Assembly: GCA_033065855.1 (NCBI GenBank)
Contig: JAVXUO010001299.1
Coordinates: 1-64,000 of the forward strand
Direction: 5' to 3'
DNA length: 64,000 bases
DNA from: Escallonia rubra
Lineage: Eukaryota; Streptophyta; Magnoliopsida; Escalloniales; Escalloniaceae
A program made the translations under genes and the position numbers. The notes under the pieces are model-generated. The model ran no database searches. It was not told where the DNA came from and saw only the letters and a list, made by a program, of their open reading frames with translations. The stretch's first letter is position 1. Every line of letters starts with the position of its first letter. Positions 36,580 through 49,555 of the stretch are shown piece by piece.

Positions 36580-39500
36580 ATGGAGTTGCGCAATCTTCGT
36601 GTATGGCGTTTTCCACTGATGCTCATATTATTAGTTACTATGTGCAGCTTTTCAGGCATCTTACTTATCCTTTGCTGCTTCTTTGATTTCACTTCTTGGA
36701 GGGAGAATTCTTTTCTGAATAATCTTCTCAACTTGCAGATTGCTATGACCCGTTGGACCCAAATGGAAATATCACTGTTACCTTTGACATACTTCAATGG
36801 CCAGATGATGGCTATGTGGTTAGTACTGCTATCAGTTGGTTCAATAGGCATCTATATTTGTGTAATGTTCTGCTTTGGAATCTTGGTTGAAACTTCAGCA
36901 TTTAAGGGTTGTTAACATCATCAGACGTGTTTGAGCATTGGCTAATGCATTATGATTCATTGTTATGCAGACAAGGCAACTAGCTAACGTACTTGTCTCT
37001 AGGAGCTGCTTTCAATGTTTCAGGAAAAACCATGTTGGTTAGAGTGGACTTTTTTTCGTAGTTTAAATGATCATAAGCTCAGAAAGTGTCTCGAAAAAAT
37101 CCGTTTCAAAACTCCCCTTACCATCGTGTTGCCAGTAGGTTTGGGTAGATATGGTCTTCTTTCAAGAGCCTTTTTCATATTTACAAGATATTAGTCTACC
37201 AACATACTAATGGCTGATGGAGAGCTTCAAGGCATTGTGTTCAAGATAAAAGGAAGATCCATCGCTATGAACTTAAACTCTGATGAAAGCTGTTCCTATG
37301 GTGTATAACAAATAGGCCCAGTGTTCCAAGACTACCTCTCGGTGATGATATTGATAACTGAGAAAACATTTGCTGATGTGTGTTTGTGCTTGTATGTTCG
37401 TTGGTTTATCTTCTGTGTGTTTGTGCTTGTATGTTCGTTGGTTTATCTTCTGTTCATTGCAGAATATTTCATCAACGTACAATATTTAACCACTAACTTC
37501 GTTTTTGCTTGTAGGCAAGGGTAACCATCCAAAACTACTACTTATATCGCCATGTGGACAAACCTGGTTGGAAGCTAGGGTGGACATGGGCAAGAAATGA
37601 GGTCATATTGTCCATGTCTGGGGGTGTTGCCACCCAGCAAGGGAACTGTTCCTCCTTCAAAGTTCAGAAACCACATTCATGCGAAAAGAACCCTATTATC
37701 ATTGATCTCCCAGAATCCATGCAGCAAAACAGGTCTGAAGATTGCTGCCGCGATGGCCTTCTTTCTGCTTGGTCTATCAACCCTTATAAATCATTTTCAT
37801 CCTTTGAGGTCACAGTCGGAAATGTAGGTGGAACTTCTTCTGTTTCCAAGCCATCAAATCTTACCTTAAGGGCTCCTGGACCTGGTTACACATGTGGCCC
37901 AATTGTGGACACGGATCCAACAGTTTCTTCAGTTATTGGGGGGAGAAGAGAAGAACAAGTTTACAGTAAGTATTTATTTGTCTAGAGGACTATCATAAAA
38001 AAATTAGTAGTATGTTACTTCCTATTTAACTGGTTCGCAGGGGGCTGAATGTTTGGCAACTTTGTATCCACTACTAAGCCATTACGATGACTGTGGAGGC
38101 TGGGAGTGGGGAATCTTATACAATTTGATGGTAAAAATTAGCTCACTTGGTTATTGAGGATGATTTGCATCAGACACTTTCAATACTGCTATCACAGTAT
38201 CACATATTGTGCCTCTTTACCATTTTGAATCATGTTCAAAGTCTGTACTTAATTGCTTCTGCAAGTATTATCCGATTGGATCATTGGTTTATACCTTAGT
38301 AGTCATTCCCTGGTCAATATTGTACTTGTACCAAATTTCTGGAAATCTGTTGCTCCAAAAAACTTTTAGGTGTCATTAAAAGGGATGGAATATATTATCA
38401 GCAGTTGATTGAGGACGAATCTGATTTGCACAGAAAGAAGTACTGCTGGAGATTATTTCGAATACTGTGTCAAAGTTATTTTGATTATTAGGGCCTCAAA
38501 CTTCATTTGATAGACTACAAAATTGCGGCTACTGGTAGATTTTTGGTTAATGAGTTTCGGGTTCGGTTTCTTTTTACTACAAATGAAAGGCAAACATGAC
38601 AAGGAAGAAAATGCTTCCAAGTGTAAGGAGATTTAAGGTACCTCTGATAACTGCAACTTTGAAGGGCACTCCTTTTTAAGTTTAATTAAGTATAAAATCT
38701 GCAAAAACAAACTTAACAGGATAAAAAAGAACTTGGTCTTCCAGCTTCGTACTTGATTCACTAATTCCCTTGAAGTCCTGTCTACTTTGTGTTACTAGAG
38801 ACAAAAGTGTGGTTCTTTTCATAGGGGGCCTAATTAAGTTGGATGTTAAATGAAATAAGCTTCAAAGGAAACTTTGATTTTGCTCGGTACAATTACATAA
38901 ACCTATTCTCTTCATATTTGTTATGTTCGATGATGATCGCTTTCCTTCTACCAGAATCATGATGATGATTTTGCGGGTTTTCAGGAACATGGAAATCAAC
39001 GTGCACATACTCCAGCTATGTAGCTAACAAAACACCAGTTTGTTGTGCTTCGCTCTCGACATTTTACACTCCTACCATCACATCATGCCCTCGGTGCAGC
39101 TGTGGGTGTAGACTAGCAGGTTCAAATGCAACATCATGCATTAGGTTCGTTATGATTTCTTTATCCTTAATAACGGGGCATGAAGCTGGATGTGTAATTT
39201 TTTGTACATGTCACTAAGATTGCATGTCTGTGCATGTGGAACAGAGAAGATTCCCTTTCTCAGTCGGATCCAGACCTAGTTTATTGCACTGATCACATGT
39301 GCCCACTTTCAGTCCACTGGCATGTCAAGAACAACTACAAGACACACTGGAGAGTGAAACTGACAATCTCTAACTACAATTATGGGAAAAACTACACAGA
39401 CTGGAATGTGTTGGTTCAGCACCCAGCTTTCAGCCAACCTGCAATAACTTATAGCTTCAACAGTACAGTGCTTCCCACTGCTGGCACCTCAGGTACTTGC

Positions 39501-40367
39501 TTTTACTGTAGCATGTCGTGGCTTATTCTTGTCACTGTTAATGCTTACATGTCATGAGTCAGTAGCGAATTCAAATTAAGTCAAATATGTACCATATCAT
39601 AGAAAACTTTTCAAACGGGGGCTATAAGTGGAACTTTTCTTTCTTCATGCAGCTCTGATCTACGTTATTAGGGTCCATACTCAGGTTAGGTTTAGAAAGA
39701 TATCACACTACTTGACAGAAAGCTGTAGTTTTCTTTCCCAAAGAGATCATGAAGGAATTTTTGCAAGTTTGTGAACAAACAAAGCTATTCACTATAGTCC
39801 TCATCCCGGAGCAACAGACTGCTCCACAGGGTCAGAAACCTGTTGACACTGGCCATATTGCAAGAACAGAAATAAATGTGGCGTCTGCTGCAAAGAGATT
39901 TTCTAGACATAAATATTAGATGCCAGCATGCTAGATTAATAATGAAATGAGCACGGCTCTTTTAGCGTAGGAGTTAACAAACACTACTGTCTGAGTTTAG
40001 ATCAGTTGTCTCTTCACAGTATCTTTGTAGACGTGTTGGAATTCTCACTAGCGAAAGTTTTGCAGATGATGCTGCCCTCTTTTGGGGTCTAGAATATTAT
40101 AACGACGCTTTACTGCAAGCTGATGAGAAGCAGTTGGGTTCGGTTACGACGGAGATACTTATGAGAAAGGATGAAGACTCATTTACGCTGAGTAATGGGT
40201 GGGGTTTACCTAGAAGGATCTACGTCAATGGCGAGAATTGTGAGATGCCCCTTCCAGACGACTATCCAAAGCTACCAAATGGTAGCTCCAGTAAAGAACC
40301 TAGCAGTCACCACGTCCTTCTCTTTCTGGTCCATTTAACTTTCATGACACTGGTTGTTTGGTTTTGA
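36580..40367 (+). CDS. COBRA-like GPI-anchored protein
   Basis: Six exons: 36580-36655, 36739-36818, 37515-37965, 38985-39144, 39245-39492 and 40066-40367, giving 1,317 bases and 438 residues, a usual COBRA-like length. A signal peptide (LMLILLVTMCSFS) precedes the mature start CYDPLDPNGNITVTFDILQW. Then follow the COBRA domain with GWTWARNEVI, GPGYTCGP and the Cys-rich block CCASLSTFY...CPRCSCGC (the CCVS region), then the second conserved part HMCPLSVHWHVK and GWGLPRRIYVNGENCEMP. The C-terminus has a Ser-rich probable GPI site (NGSSSKE) and hydrophobic tail HHVLLFLVHLTFMTLVVWF. COBRA proteins organise cellulose microfibrils at the outer plasma membrane. Which subfamily member this is cannot be settled by eye; COBL6 is one candidate. 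Joining exons 1 and 2 requires a GC donor (TTTTCAG|GCATCT), because no GT donor keeps the frame. Confidence 0.92.
37379..37452. repeat. 37-bp perfect tandem duplication in COBRA-like intron 2
   Basis: Two identical adjacent copies of a 37-base GT-rich unit (37379-37415 and 37416-37452) lie about 60 bases before the acceptor of exon 3. Probably a replication-slippage product with no evident function. Confidence 0.9.
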
Positions 40368-41238
40368 TTCATTTCCCATCCCGTGTACGTATGGGCGCGA
40401 TATTGTTTCTGACCATTCCGGACTTCATTCAATATGAACAGACTGATACTTAAAAAGATTGTCTTTTCTCTTGTGTAATCTTTTGAAGGACCTTTGTCTG
40501 CAGTTGGTAGATTTCAAAACGTGCATGTATTAAGACCATATTGAGGTCTCCATGATTCGATGCGCTGAGTTTTTTTTTTTTGGTCGTTGAAAGAATGGTA
40601 ATTATAATTTATATGGTCCGTTAATATAGAGATTCGAACTCAGAATCTTGAGGTCGTTCCTAAAAAACCTATGCTACTTCACCTATCTCTTGAGGTTGAT
40701 GCACAAAGTTCGTTTGGTATATGATCTGAGAAATCTTTCTGTGCATGAATCTGACATAAAAGACTCTGGAGAATGCTCTAACATAAAAAAAAAAAAATCA
40801 TAATCACGGCATTACGCTAGAACATACAACTACTATAATTTATCGTACAACTGCTACAAAATATCGTACATACATTCCAAACAAGATGCTACAAGACTTG
40901 TTTTTCTTGAAGAAAACTCTTCATTTAGTATTTACTAACTAAACAAAAATAAGAACTCTTAAAACCGAAAACTAGGGGTTGATTCATGAACGGTTCAATT
41001 CATGCTGCCCGGAGTGGGTTTGACCAAGAGCAAACATTTCATCATCCACAATGTCCGTTGGGAAGGAAAGGCGTGCCCCGTCACACTGTTGTAGCTGAAT
41101 ACTGATAAATAATAATCGCTAAATGTGTTAAATAAAACAACTTAAAGTTCGTAACTTTATTCTAATAATGATATTTAATGGTAGCTAAATATATTTGATG
41201 GTTTTTAGGCAATAAAGTAAAAAGAGCGATGCTATATA
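40368..41238. other. Intergenic region downstream of the COBRA-like gene
   Basis: AT-rich DNA that begins with the 3' untranslated region of the COBRA-like gene. Nothing else was recognised apart from T and A homopolymers (40570, 40786-40796). Confidence 0.55.
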
Positions 41239-41594
41239 CTCCCTCCACCCCACATAATTTGATCAAATTTTATTTTTTTTCTGATCGCCTCATAAAAATT
41301 GCTCATTTTCAAATTAAGAAAGATTTTGTAAGTATTTTTGCATATTTATCCTTTTTACCCTTTTTTATTTTATTTCTCTCTCCACATTTAAATTTGCATC
41401 AACTCATTTTCTTATTTCTGATCCACCCGTTTTTATTTCTTTCACTCTCTACATTTAACACTACACTAACCCATTTTTTTTTTTCTGACCCACTTTCTTC
41501 TCTTCTTTTTTCTAAGGGATAATGAGAGACACATAATATATCACTTAAATTGTAAAAAAAAAAAAATTGAACAAATTATGTAAGAAGGAAGAAG
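41239..41594. mobile_element. Stowaway-like MITE upstream of MTN
   Basis: The left end CTCCCTCCACCCCACATAAT and the reverse complement of the right end (CTTCTTCCTTCTTACATAAT) form imperfect terminal inverted repeats flanked by TA on both sides (41237-41238 and 41595-41596). The CTCCCTCC terminus with TA target duplication is characteristic of Stowaway (Tc1/mariner-derived) elements. It is 356 bp, AT-rich and non-coding, and ends about 196 bases before the MTN start codon, so it lies in that promoter. Confidence 0.8.
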
Positions 41595-41790
41595 TATTAT
41601 CTTTAAAAATATTTATAAAAATAACGCTAAAGATAAGGCGGCTATTAACAGCCGCTATTAGGGTCGTAAGCTCCAAAAATTGTCATCTATTGTTTTGTTT
41701 TGACCAGAAACTTTTGAGTAAAGGCAGAGTGGAAGCAGCAGTAGTTGTGCTATATTCTCCTTGCTCCCTCAACTGATTTAAGGAAAGCTA

Positions 41791-44700
41791 ATGGCTCCTC
41801 CTCACGACGAACACTTAAAGTCGCAAATAGCAGAAGGAGAGGAGTCAATGGCTGCCCCGGCCGATAAACGCCCCATCTCCACCATCGTCATCATCATCGG
41901 TACTCCCCTCCTCTTTCTCTCTCACTCTCTCTCGGTCTACCTCTCCCTATATCTCTATTTGCACACAGACACGCACTATGTTGTGTTTTACTGAGTAATC
42001 AACAATTAATTCTTGTGCTTTAATCGGGACAGCTATGCAGGCTGAAGCGCTTCCTCTCGTTAGCAAGTTCCGGCTTTCCGAGCTCCCCGATTCTGTGTAA
42101 GTGTTGGACTATTAGCCTATTTCTCTGATCTATGTCCTTGAGCTTTGATTAGTCTCTTGTCGGATTGTTTATGTGGATCATAGATTTCCAGTATGTTTTG
42201 ATGACCGTTAGTTAGGAGAAACGGCCAGTAAGGAATTCTCAAGGCTTAGACAGGTCTCACCTTTCTTAAAAGTCCATGCTTTTGTTAATGTATGTTCACA
42301 ACAAGGTAGCTTACATAAAACCTTATTATCTCCATGTGCGACGTGAGAGCTTATTTATTATTTGGAGAGACAACAACCCCATAAAGTAGTGTTGAATAAA
42401 ATGAATTGCGCCTGAGTGCAAGAAGTTTCATAAGTTCTTAAGAAATTGGAAGACACAAGGAAGGGATATGTTTCACTCATTGTATTTGAAGGGTATATTT
42501 CACTCATCGTATCGAACAGTTCCATCACATGGAGCTTCATGCTTGTTTATTCATAGTGATCACCTTGCCATCCTGCCCAAGAGAGCAGAAGCATGTGAGA
42601 TTATAGCACTGGGTTTGCTACAAGCATTGCCAATCCAGGTCATTGTTTAAGAACAAGTTCTGAGAATTTGGGTATTGGTAGGGCTGACGCGGAGAGACAT
42701 GTATGCATATTATTAGGAGTATGAATGGTCGCAGAAAGGGCAAAGCGACAAAATTAGGCTTATGCCACTGGCATCTAAAGACAGTTTTCTACAAGAGTTG
42801 ATTGCCTTAACTTGGTTGCGCTTCGAAGGGGGCATTTATGTCTCTTGTTTTTAACACTTTCTCAACTTCTTGAGATAAGATTTTGCAGCTCTATGATTGA
42901 TATAAATCTGTCAAGGTATAATAGAAGCACTTTGGATCCGCTCTGCCCTCTTGGATGAGTTCATTTCGTTGCAAATTTAAATATCCTCAAACTAGTTGAT
43001 AGAACTTACAAGTTTTTGCTTATAATGAATGTGTTTCATTGCACATGGAATCTTTGGAGATAGTAGTCATTATTGCTACTGCACTTTTTAAGGCTCATTA
43101 TTGAATTTGGTTTTAATACTGAAAGCTATGCAGGTTCCCGAAAGGGGTCCCTTGGGTTCGGTACTATGGTATATACAAAGATATGAACATTAATATTATC
43201 TGGCCTGGAAAGGACACAGTTTTAGGTTGGTTTTTGGCTCTATTGTTTTTTCTTCAGTGAATACCATCGATTAGCTTATGAATCATTGCTTCCAAACTAT
43301 TTTAGCGTTTAAAGAATATGTTTGATTTGGTGCGAGAGTAGCATAAGTTTTTCAAGTTTTGAGGTATACGCAAAATGTCCTTGGGGTTTGTGGCTATGCA
43401 ACCCCTGGTTAGCTAGTGCACTTTCCTAGAGGCCAAGTTTAATTGTTTCTAAATTTTTTGCGGGAAAAAAAAAAATTTAAGAGAAAACTATTTGCTCAAA
43501 GTAAATAAAATGTGTGCCTCTCTTTTCTGAAGTTCGAGGCTTTTTCCCAGTGGAGAGATCTATGATTTTTCCATGAAGGGGACGCTAGTTGTATAGGGTT
43601 AAGCTAGAAATTTAGTCAGTATTACTTTTGCACATCACATATCATATTGATTATTTACTCATGGATCTCATATTTCTGAGTCCCCTCAATCCTTCCTTTT
43701 TCAGGTGTTGACAGTGTGGGTACAATTTCCGCGTCGCTTGTCACTTATGCTTCTATTCAAGCGTTACAGCCAGACCTAATCATAAATGCTGGCACTGCTG
43801 GAGGCTTTAGGGTACGCTTCTTGTTATGTACGTTTCTGTTAGATCATGATAGAGATTGTTATGCATTCTCTAAGCTTAAGTCTTTAGAGCAAGTAGTAAA
43901 TTGCCATGGTCTCGGGGCTCTGGTCTCCCAAGGTCTTCCGGCTTGCTGTTGGTCCCTTACATTCTTACGGGTTATGATAAGTTATGCTTACACTTGGTAC
44001 ACCTTAATATGCCTATTAGTTAATTTCCTGTCCATATTTGTATGAGTCTCACTCTCCACTTGAACGATCAAAGCAAAATCATCACCTGCAATGAAGGGCT
44101 CGCAGGTTACAGGAGTTTCAAATCATGATTCATGATACAAATTGTTGGGCCGATTATCTAAAGCCTAAGATTTGGCTAACAATTTTCGTGCCTGAAGAGT
44201 TTGGCGGCCTTATCTGTTCTATTTAATCGCTGCTGGTGGTAGTTTCTTTTGTGAGTTTTATAAGATTGCTATTACCTTCTATTTTATCATTTGCTTCTTT
44301 CTAATTATGTTTTTCTGGAAAAAGTGGTATCTTCCTTATTTTATCAAGAACTGCTAAATGTTTTCAAAACTGGTAAGTTCTGTCTACAGCATGAAATCTT
44401 TACGTGTGTATTGTATTCTATTTGGAAAACGATAGTTTTAGTCTACTTACCAACTGAACCTTCATTATACTTTGTAAAGATAACAAGATCTCCACTGAAG
44501 ACACTTATTCAAAAGTTATGTCTAGCAGAGGGAGAGAGAGAGAGACAAACCTTCATTGTTTTTAGTCTTTCCAATGGTATGTTCAAAAGCGGAGCTGAAA
44601 CATAAATTCTTTTTCCCCCTTCTTTCAATAAGAAGTCTATTCTGCTGCTAGATCTGTCTTGAGAGCTGGCCATAAATTCATTTAAATAATAGCAATCATT

Positions 44701-47700
44701 GCCTTGATGTATATTCTTGTGCTGATATTTGCAGGCAAAAGGAGCTTGCATTGGTGATGTGTTTCTTGCATCAGACGTTGCATTTCATGATAGGAGGATA
44801 CCTATTCCTGTAAGTTTTTCTAGGCTTTTGCATTAGTGATTCTCTTGTTGACTTCTGCGAAAAGCATTTATGGTTAGTAAACTTTCACGGATCCTGTACC
44901 TCTGTAAAATTTTGATGGCCATCTTCTTTGTTCTATTATCGTACATTCAGCTTTGCTACATTTCTCTACTATGGATGCAAGAATAACATACTTGTACAGT
45001 GCTATAATATAGTGATTGATATAAATTCGGCTTGAGGTTTCATCAGCCTGATGAAAAATATAGTTGTAGATATGTCAATCTTTGCATGAGATAAGGCTTA
45101 ATGGGCTTAAAGAAATAGCGTGCGCGGTCCGTTGTGTCCACTATGACATTCATGCTCTATGGGGACTCCAGTGCATGTGATCCAGAGGCACCTCTGTTGA
45201 GGCTATAAACATCATTGTTGCTTTGGATGATACTTGGGTCTTCAGTAGCAAAGATATTCCTGAAGTAACTTTTTTGAGACCTAATATTATTTTCCCTGCT
45301 CCAAGATGTGTCAAAATAATTGTTGTATAATCATATTCTCTAGATATTTATTTCCTTCTTATATATGTGCAGGTATTTGATCTGTATGGAGTTGGTTTGC
45401 GGCAAGCTTTCTCAGCACCAAATCTTTCCAAAGAGCTTAACCTAAAGGTGATCGCTCTGCGCTAATATACTTGACTCTCGTGCTCCATTAGTTTTGCAAA
45501 ATAGCTTGATAGGATTATAATTTTAGCTTATGTTTGTGTTCTCATTTTTGTTTGAACTTGTTCTACCATATTTCTTCATGATTTTGAGAATCTTAAGCTT
45601 TAATTTATGGTCTAGGTTGGCAAATTGTCTACTGGCGACTCTCTGGATATGTGCCCACAGGATGAAGCATCTCTCACTGCAAATGATGCAACGCTTAAAG
45701 ACATGGAGGTAACTTCTCAATCATGATACCTTTTCATGGTCGTTGAGACTTAGTCTTGGCAATTCCAAAAGTAAAGCTGAAAGTATCTCAATATAGACGT
45801 TTGCATGGCCATCTGGTGGCTCCTATTCTTTATCTAAGATCATGAAAGCCAGTGACTACATTAATACAAAGAAAAACGAAAGAGCTGGAATCCTAGCAAT
45901 ATCTTGAATCTTTTCTTTGCAGTAAGCTTGAGCCTTTGTCCTTCAGAAGGCACCCTTATATTGTGGAAGTTGAGAGGAACCTCTCTCTCGTTTTCCCGAT
46001 TGCTTTTCGCCATTTCCCGGAATCTCCTATCTCCAGCATATGGTTGGTTTTCTCAGCAAGATGAGGGGCCGAAGGTGCTTCCATCTTTTTCGATCTCTAT
46101 GTTTAGAGATGGTGATGTCCATTCGTCCAAGTTCGTGGCAAAGGGGATAACGGGGGAATTGTTCTGTGTCTCTGGGGAAGTTTGGGGGTTGTGGTTGTTT
46201 GTGGTGTTGGATTTGGCTTCAGGCACTGTAGTCTTGAGGATCTGAGACTGTATGGTTTTTTACAGCACATTGTGGGTTCTTGTGTGGTCGAAGAGCATTG
46301 TAGAGGGTGGTCGAAGCTTGCCCAACTGTTGCAAGAGTCCTTCGGGTGTTTGATAAGGGGAGATTTGAATCCAGGGAGGGTCTTATGGTTTTGGAAGCAT
46401 CTGGAGAAGTCTTTGCAAGTATCTTTCAAGGATGTGGTGGTTGGTGCAAAGCCTTTTGTGGCAGCAGCGGGGTAGTTTTATGGGAGTGGGGTTCGGTGAT
46501 GGTGGGGAGAGAAGATTGCATTTCCCTTGGTGGTGATACCGGGTTTAAGGGTGCGCTGAGATTCATGCACAGGTTGAGCGTGGTGCAGATACGTCTGCCA
46601 AGGGGCATGTGTATTAGTTGCGGTAAAGCTGCGCTTTAGGACTTGGGTTGAAATTCACAAATTTGGCTTGTTACAATTTAGTAAAAAATTGAGAGAGCTG
46701 GGTTTTTTATATTGTTAGTGAGGCTGAGCCGGTGTCTTATGTAATAAGCTGCAATGTGTTTGATCCCGTGTTCCTTAAGGGCGATGCCAAGTCAGGGACT
46801 ATAGTGGGACCTCTTCTACTTATAGATCATGACTGCTGTGTTTTTATCTCTTCTTTGCTGTGCAGCAATGATATGATTAGGCAAAGCCAAAGATTGTGGG
46901 TGCTAGAGGAGTTTGTACGCTTATAAGGAGGGGCTGCTTTGAGAGTTTCGTTGAGGGATGGGATTAGGGGGGGAATTCATGCTTATGTATCTGAGTTTGT
47001 TGGTGTGGCCGACAGAGGTAAAGCTTCTGATTTGGCTGAGGAAGATGATGAACCTAAGATCAGATCTTTCTTCCACCCTCTGTTGCCCTTCTTGGTGGTG
47101 ATGGGAATAAAAAGCAGATTGTGGTGGCTCCACAACCCTTATGCCAGTCTGATTATGGTAGCAGTGATCTTGGATGCCATTACTGGATTTTGGTGTTGCG
47201 GAGGCGCGAGTCTCAGAGCTGTTGAAGGGTGACTTCAGCAGGTTTTCAGTTGTCTTTCGACGTTGCAGAGGACAAAACTTACTCATTTTTAAAAGGCTAC
47301 CGAATAGACGAAGTCCTCTTGTGCGAAAGACTAGCGAATATACGAGTTCCTCTCAGTTTGGGTGGGCCTCGGAAAAGTAGGTTTGCGTTTATGAGTAATG
47401 TGATAGTGAATTGAATAAGTTTGATTGCTGCTGAGTGAACTGGGAGAAAAGTTAAGAGGGTAGCACGATCGTTGATGAGTTCGTGGTGTAGTTCTAGATT
47501 TAGAAGGGGGTATTATATTTGATGTGAGTATACTTTGCCTGTACTTGGATTGGCCACCTTGGGGCTTTTTTATCAAATTATAAAAGTAATACGTACCTTA
47601 ATTTTACCTTTTCTTTTTGCCCCTAATAGTTGCTAGCTAGAGACATGCAGCTCCATTACCTTGACCTTCCTTGTTTTCTTGTGATGGTGGTGTCGAATTG

Positions 47701-48698
47701 GTTTATTGATCTCTGATTGAGAGGGAGGGAGGTAGGGCGAGGGAAGGGGTAGAAGGGAGAGAAGGACCTTTGAATAAGAAAGAAACCTTGGTGTACTCTG
47801 CCATTTATGCTATGATGTCCTGATAAGGGTTTTAGAAGTTTTAGATATTTTCATTTTGAATCAAGTGTCAAGTTCCCTTTTATTGGGTTGTTAAACTTTT
47901 ACATCTGTAAGTTCTATTTGAACTTTGATGAACGGGGACATCGAAGGTTATGAGGTTGTAAAGCAATGCGGAGAGGAATTGGACGAATACCTTCTAAGTT
48001 GGAGACCTGCACAGGGAAACATTGTAGACGTTATCTAGATTTTTTCAGAAGTTTAATTGTACACCAAAGTGGGCCATCGATGATGTTTGTTATCATCTTG
48101 TTTCTGCCTTTTGTTTTTCATTATGCGCTCCACTTTTGGTGCTTTTTTTATATTTATCAACATTTTACCTATTAAAGCAAATGATAGGCACGATAGTGTC
48201 TCCTTGGACCAAGAGGCAAGGGTGAGTTGACAGTAATTGCTGCCATACGAGGATTGCTGTTGCATCAAACTTGGTGTTGGAATGCGGAATAGAGTAACTA
48301 ACCAGTGGCACAGCTCCTATGTGCTGCAATTAGATATCTTCATCTGTAAAGAAGAATTTCATGTTTCATATTTGTGGAACTTTAACTGCTTTTCCATATG
48401 ATACGTATTTCTGTAGTCAAATTCATTTTTTTCCAATGTAGGAGTTTTCACGCTCGTAGTCACATAGCAGCATGCTTCTCTTATTATATTTGGATTTCAG
48501 GGAGCAGCTGTTGCTTACGTGGCAGATCTTTTGAATGTCCCTACAATATTTGTGAAAGCTGTAACTGATATCGTGGATGGTGAAAAGCCAACTGCCGAGG
48601 AATTTTTGCAAAATTTGGCAGCAGTGACTGCTGCACTTGACCAAGCCGTCACTCAAGTTGTTGACTTCATTGCCGGAAAGTGCCTATCCGACCTTTGA
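41791..48698 (+). CDS. MTN: 5'-methylthioadenosine nucleosidase
   Basis: Eight exons: 41791-41899, 42033-42096, 43134-43225, 43705-43811, 44735-44809, 45373-45447, 45616-45708 and 48501-48698, giving 813 bases and 270 residues (Arabidopsis MTN1 has 267). The enzyme splits methylthioadenosine, a by-product of ethylene, polyamine and nicotianamine synthesis, into adenine and methylthioribose, feeding the Yang (methionine salvage) cycle in the cytosol. Family motifs are intact: AMQAEALPLV with the catalytic Glu, NAGTAGGF, DVAFHDRRIPIP, FDLYGVGLRQAF, STGDSLDM, MEGAAVAYVA and KAVTDIVDG with the catalytic Asp. The N-terminal 35 residues are variable in the family. The last intron is 2.8 kb because of an inserted retroelement remnant. 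A LAP5-type gene follows in the same orientation, as in Arabidopsis. Confidence 0.97.
45920..47590 (+). mobile_element. Decayed non-LTR retroelement remnant in MTN intron 7
   Basis: Between MTN exons 7 and 8 lies about 1.6 kb with a base composition unlike the intron. It has broken, frame-shifted open reading in several plus-strand frames (46182-46475, 46307-46639, 46939-47232), with a Trp/Gly-rich style like the first open frame of plant LINE elements. It ends near 47500-47590 in GTATACTTTGCCTGTACTTG, then CTTTTTTATCAAATTATAAA, which resembles the 3' end of plant L1-type LINEs. No reverse transcriptase was seen, so it would be an internally deleted or ORF1-only copy. The left end is approximate. 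The identification rests on pattern only. Confidence 0.45.
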
Positions 48699-49555
48699 TT
48701 CGTTAGCTGTATACATGTTTCTGCCTCAGCACAGGAGATTAAGAACTAAGAAGTGTTTACAGCATTGGTCTTCTTGGTTTACTATTGAAAACAACGCATT
48801 TGTCATTCTAACTAGAATAGGTAGATCCGTGTAATTTTCAGTTGAGCTACCAAAAGGTTATATGCAGACATTCGGTGGCTTGTGTGTTTATCAACGAAGT
48901 TCAAAGCTGATTCCTTCTGCCCCTAATCCTTGTTTAAACAGTGTCTCATTATCTCACGAACTCTTGTACCTATCTCGAGCAGTTAACAATGGAGATGATC
49001 AATACCAGATTTGGCTATTTAATGTTGCCTCTTCAATTATTAGTATGATAAATACTTTCCCTGTCTGTGATGACTGGGACAGCAAGAAGCTGGCCTACTA
49101 TGTCCCAGAAAAGAACTACCGCTCCATCAACCCTATTCTGTGCTAGCTCGAGCAATGCTCTCGTCCTCAAACCTGGCAAATTGAAAAGGGGAAAAGAAGA
49201 AAATTTGTTCCCTTTTCACTGGTATTTATAAGTGTATCATTGAACTACGTAGTAATTAATTGGAGTTAATCATGCGCAAATACATCCAAGACTGGAACCT
49301 AAACCAAATCTTTACCAAAACCTCCAAGCATAACTCATGAACCCCTTACCCTTCAACCAATCCCACCATGAATCCATAAACAAATCCTCATGTAGATGTA
49401 AAGCAGTAACACCACTCGAGTTAATTTAAGACGGAGAGAGTGATATGCAACTGTATAAATGCAGGATAGGCCCTGTGCTTACTACATCGCAAGAAAAAGC
49501 AGAGGCTCCGCAGCAAAATCTGTGTTTGATCATCTTCCCAAACAAAGAGAGAAGA
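48699..49555. other. Intergenic region between MTN and the LAP5-type gene
   Basis: About 0.86 kb between two plus-strand genes, holding the MTN 3' end and the polyketide synthase promoter and leader. No other gene was recognised. Confidence 0.6.

Noticed and set aside
46103-46639. Overlapping open frames of about 97-113 codons on both strands in MTN intron 7
   Set aside because: They are frame-broken and overlapping. I treat them as one decayed retroelement, not separate genes.
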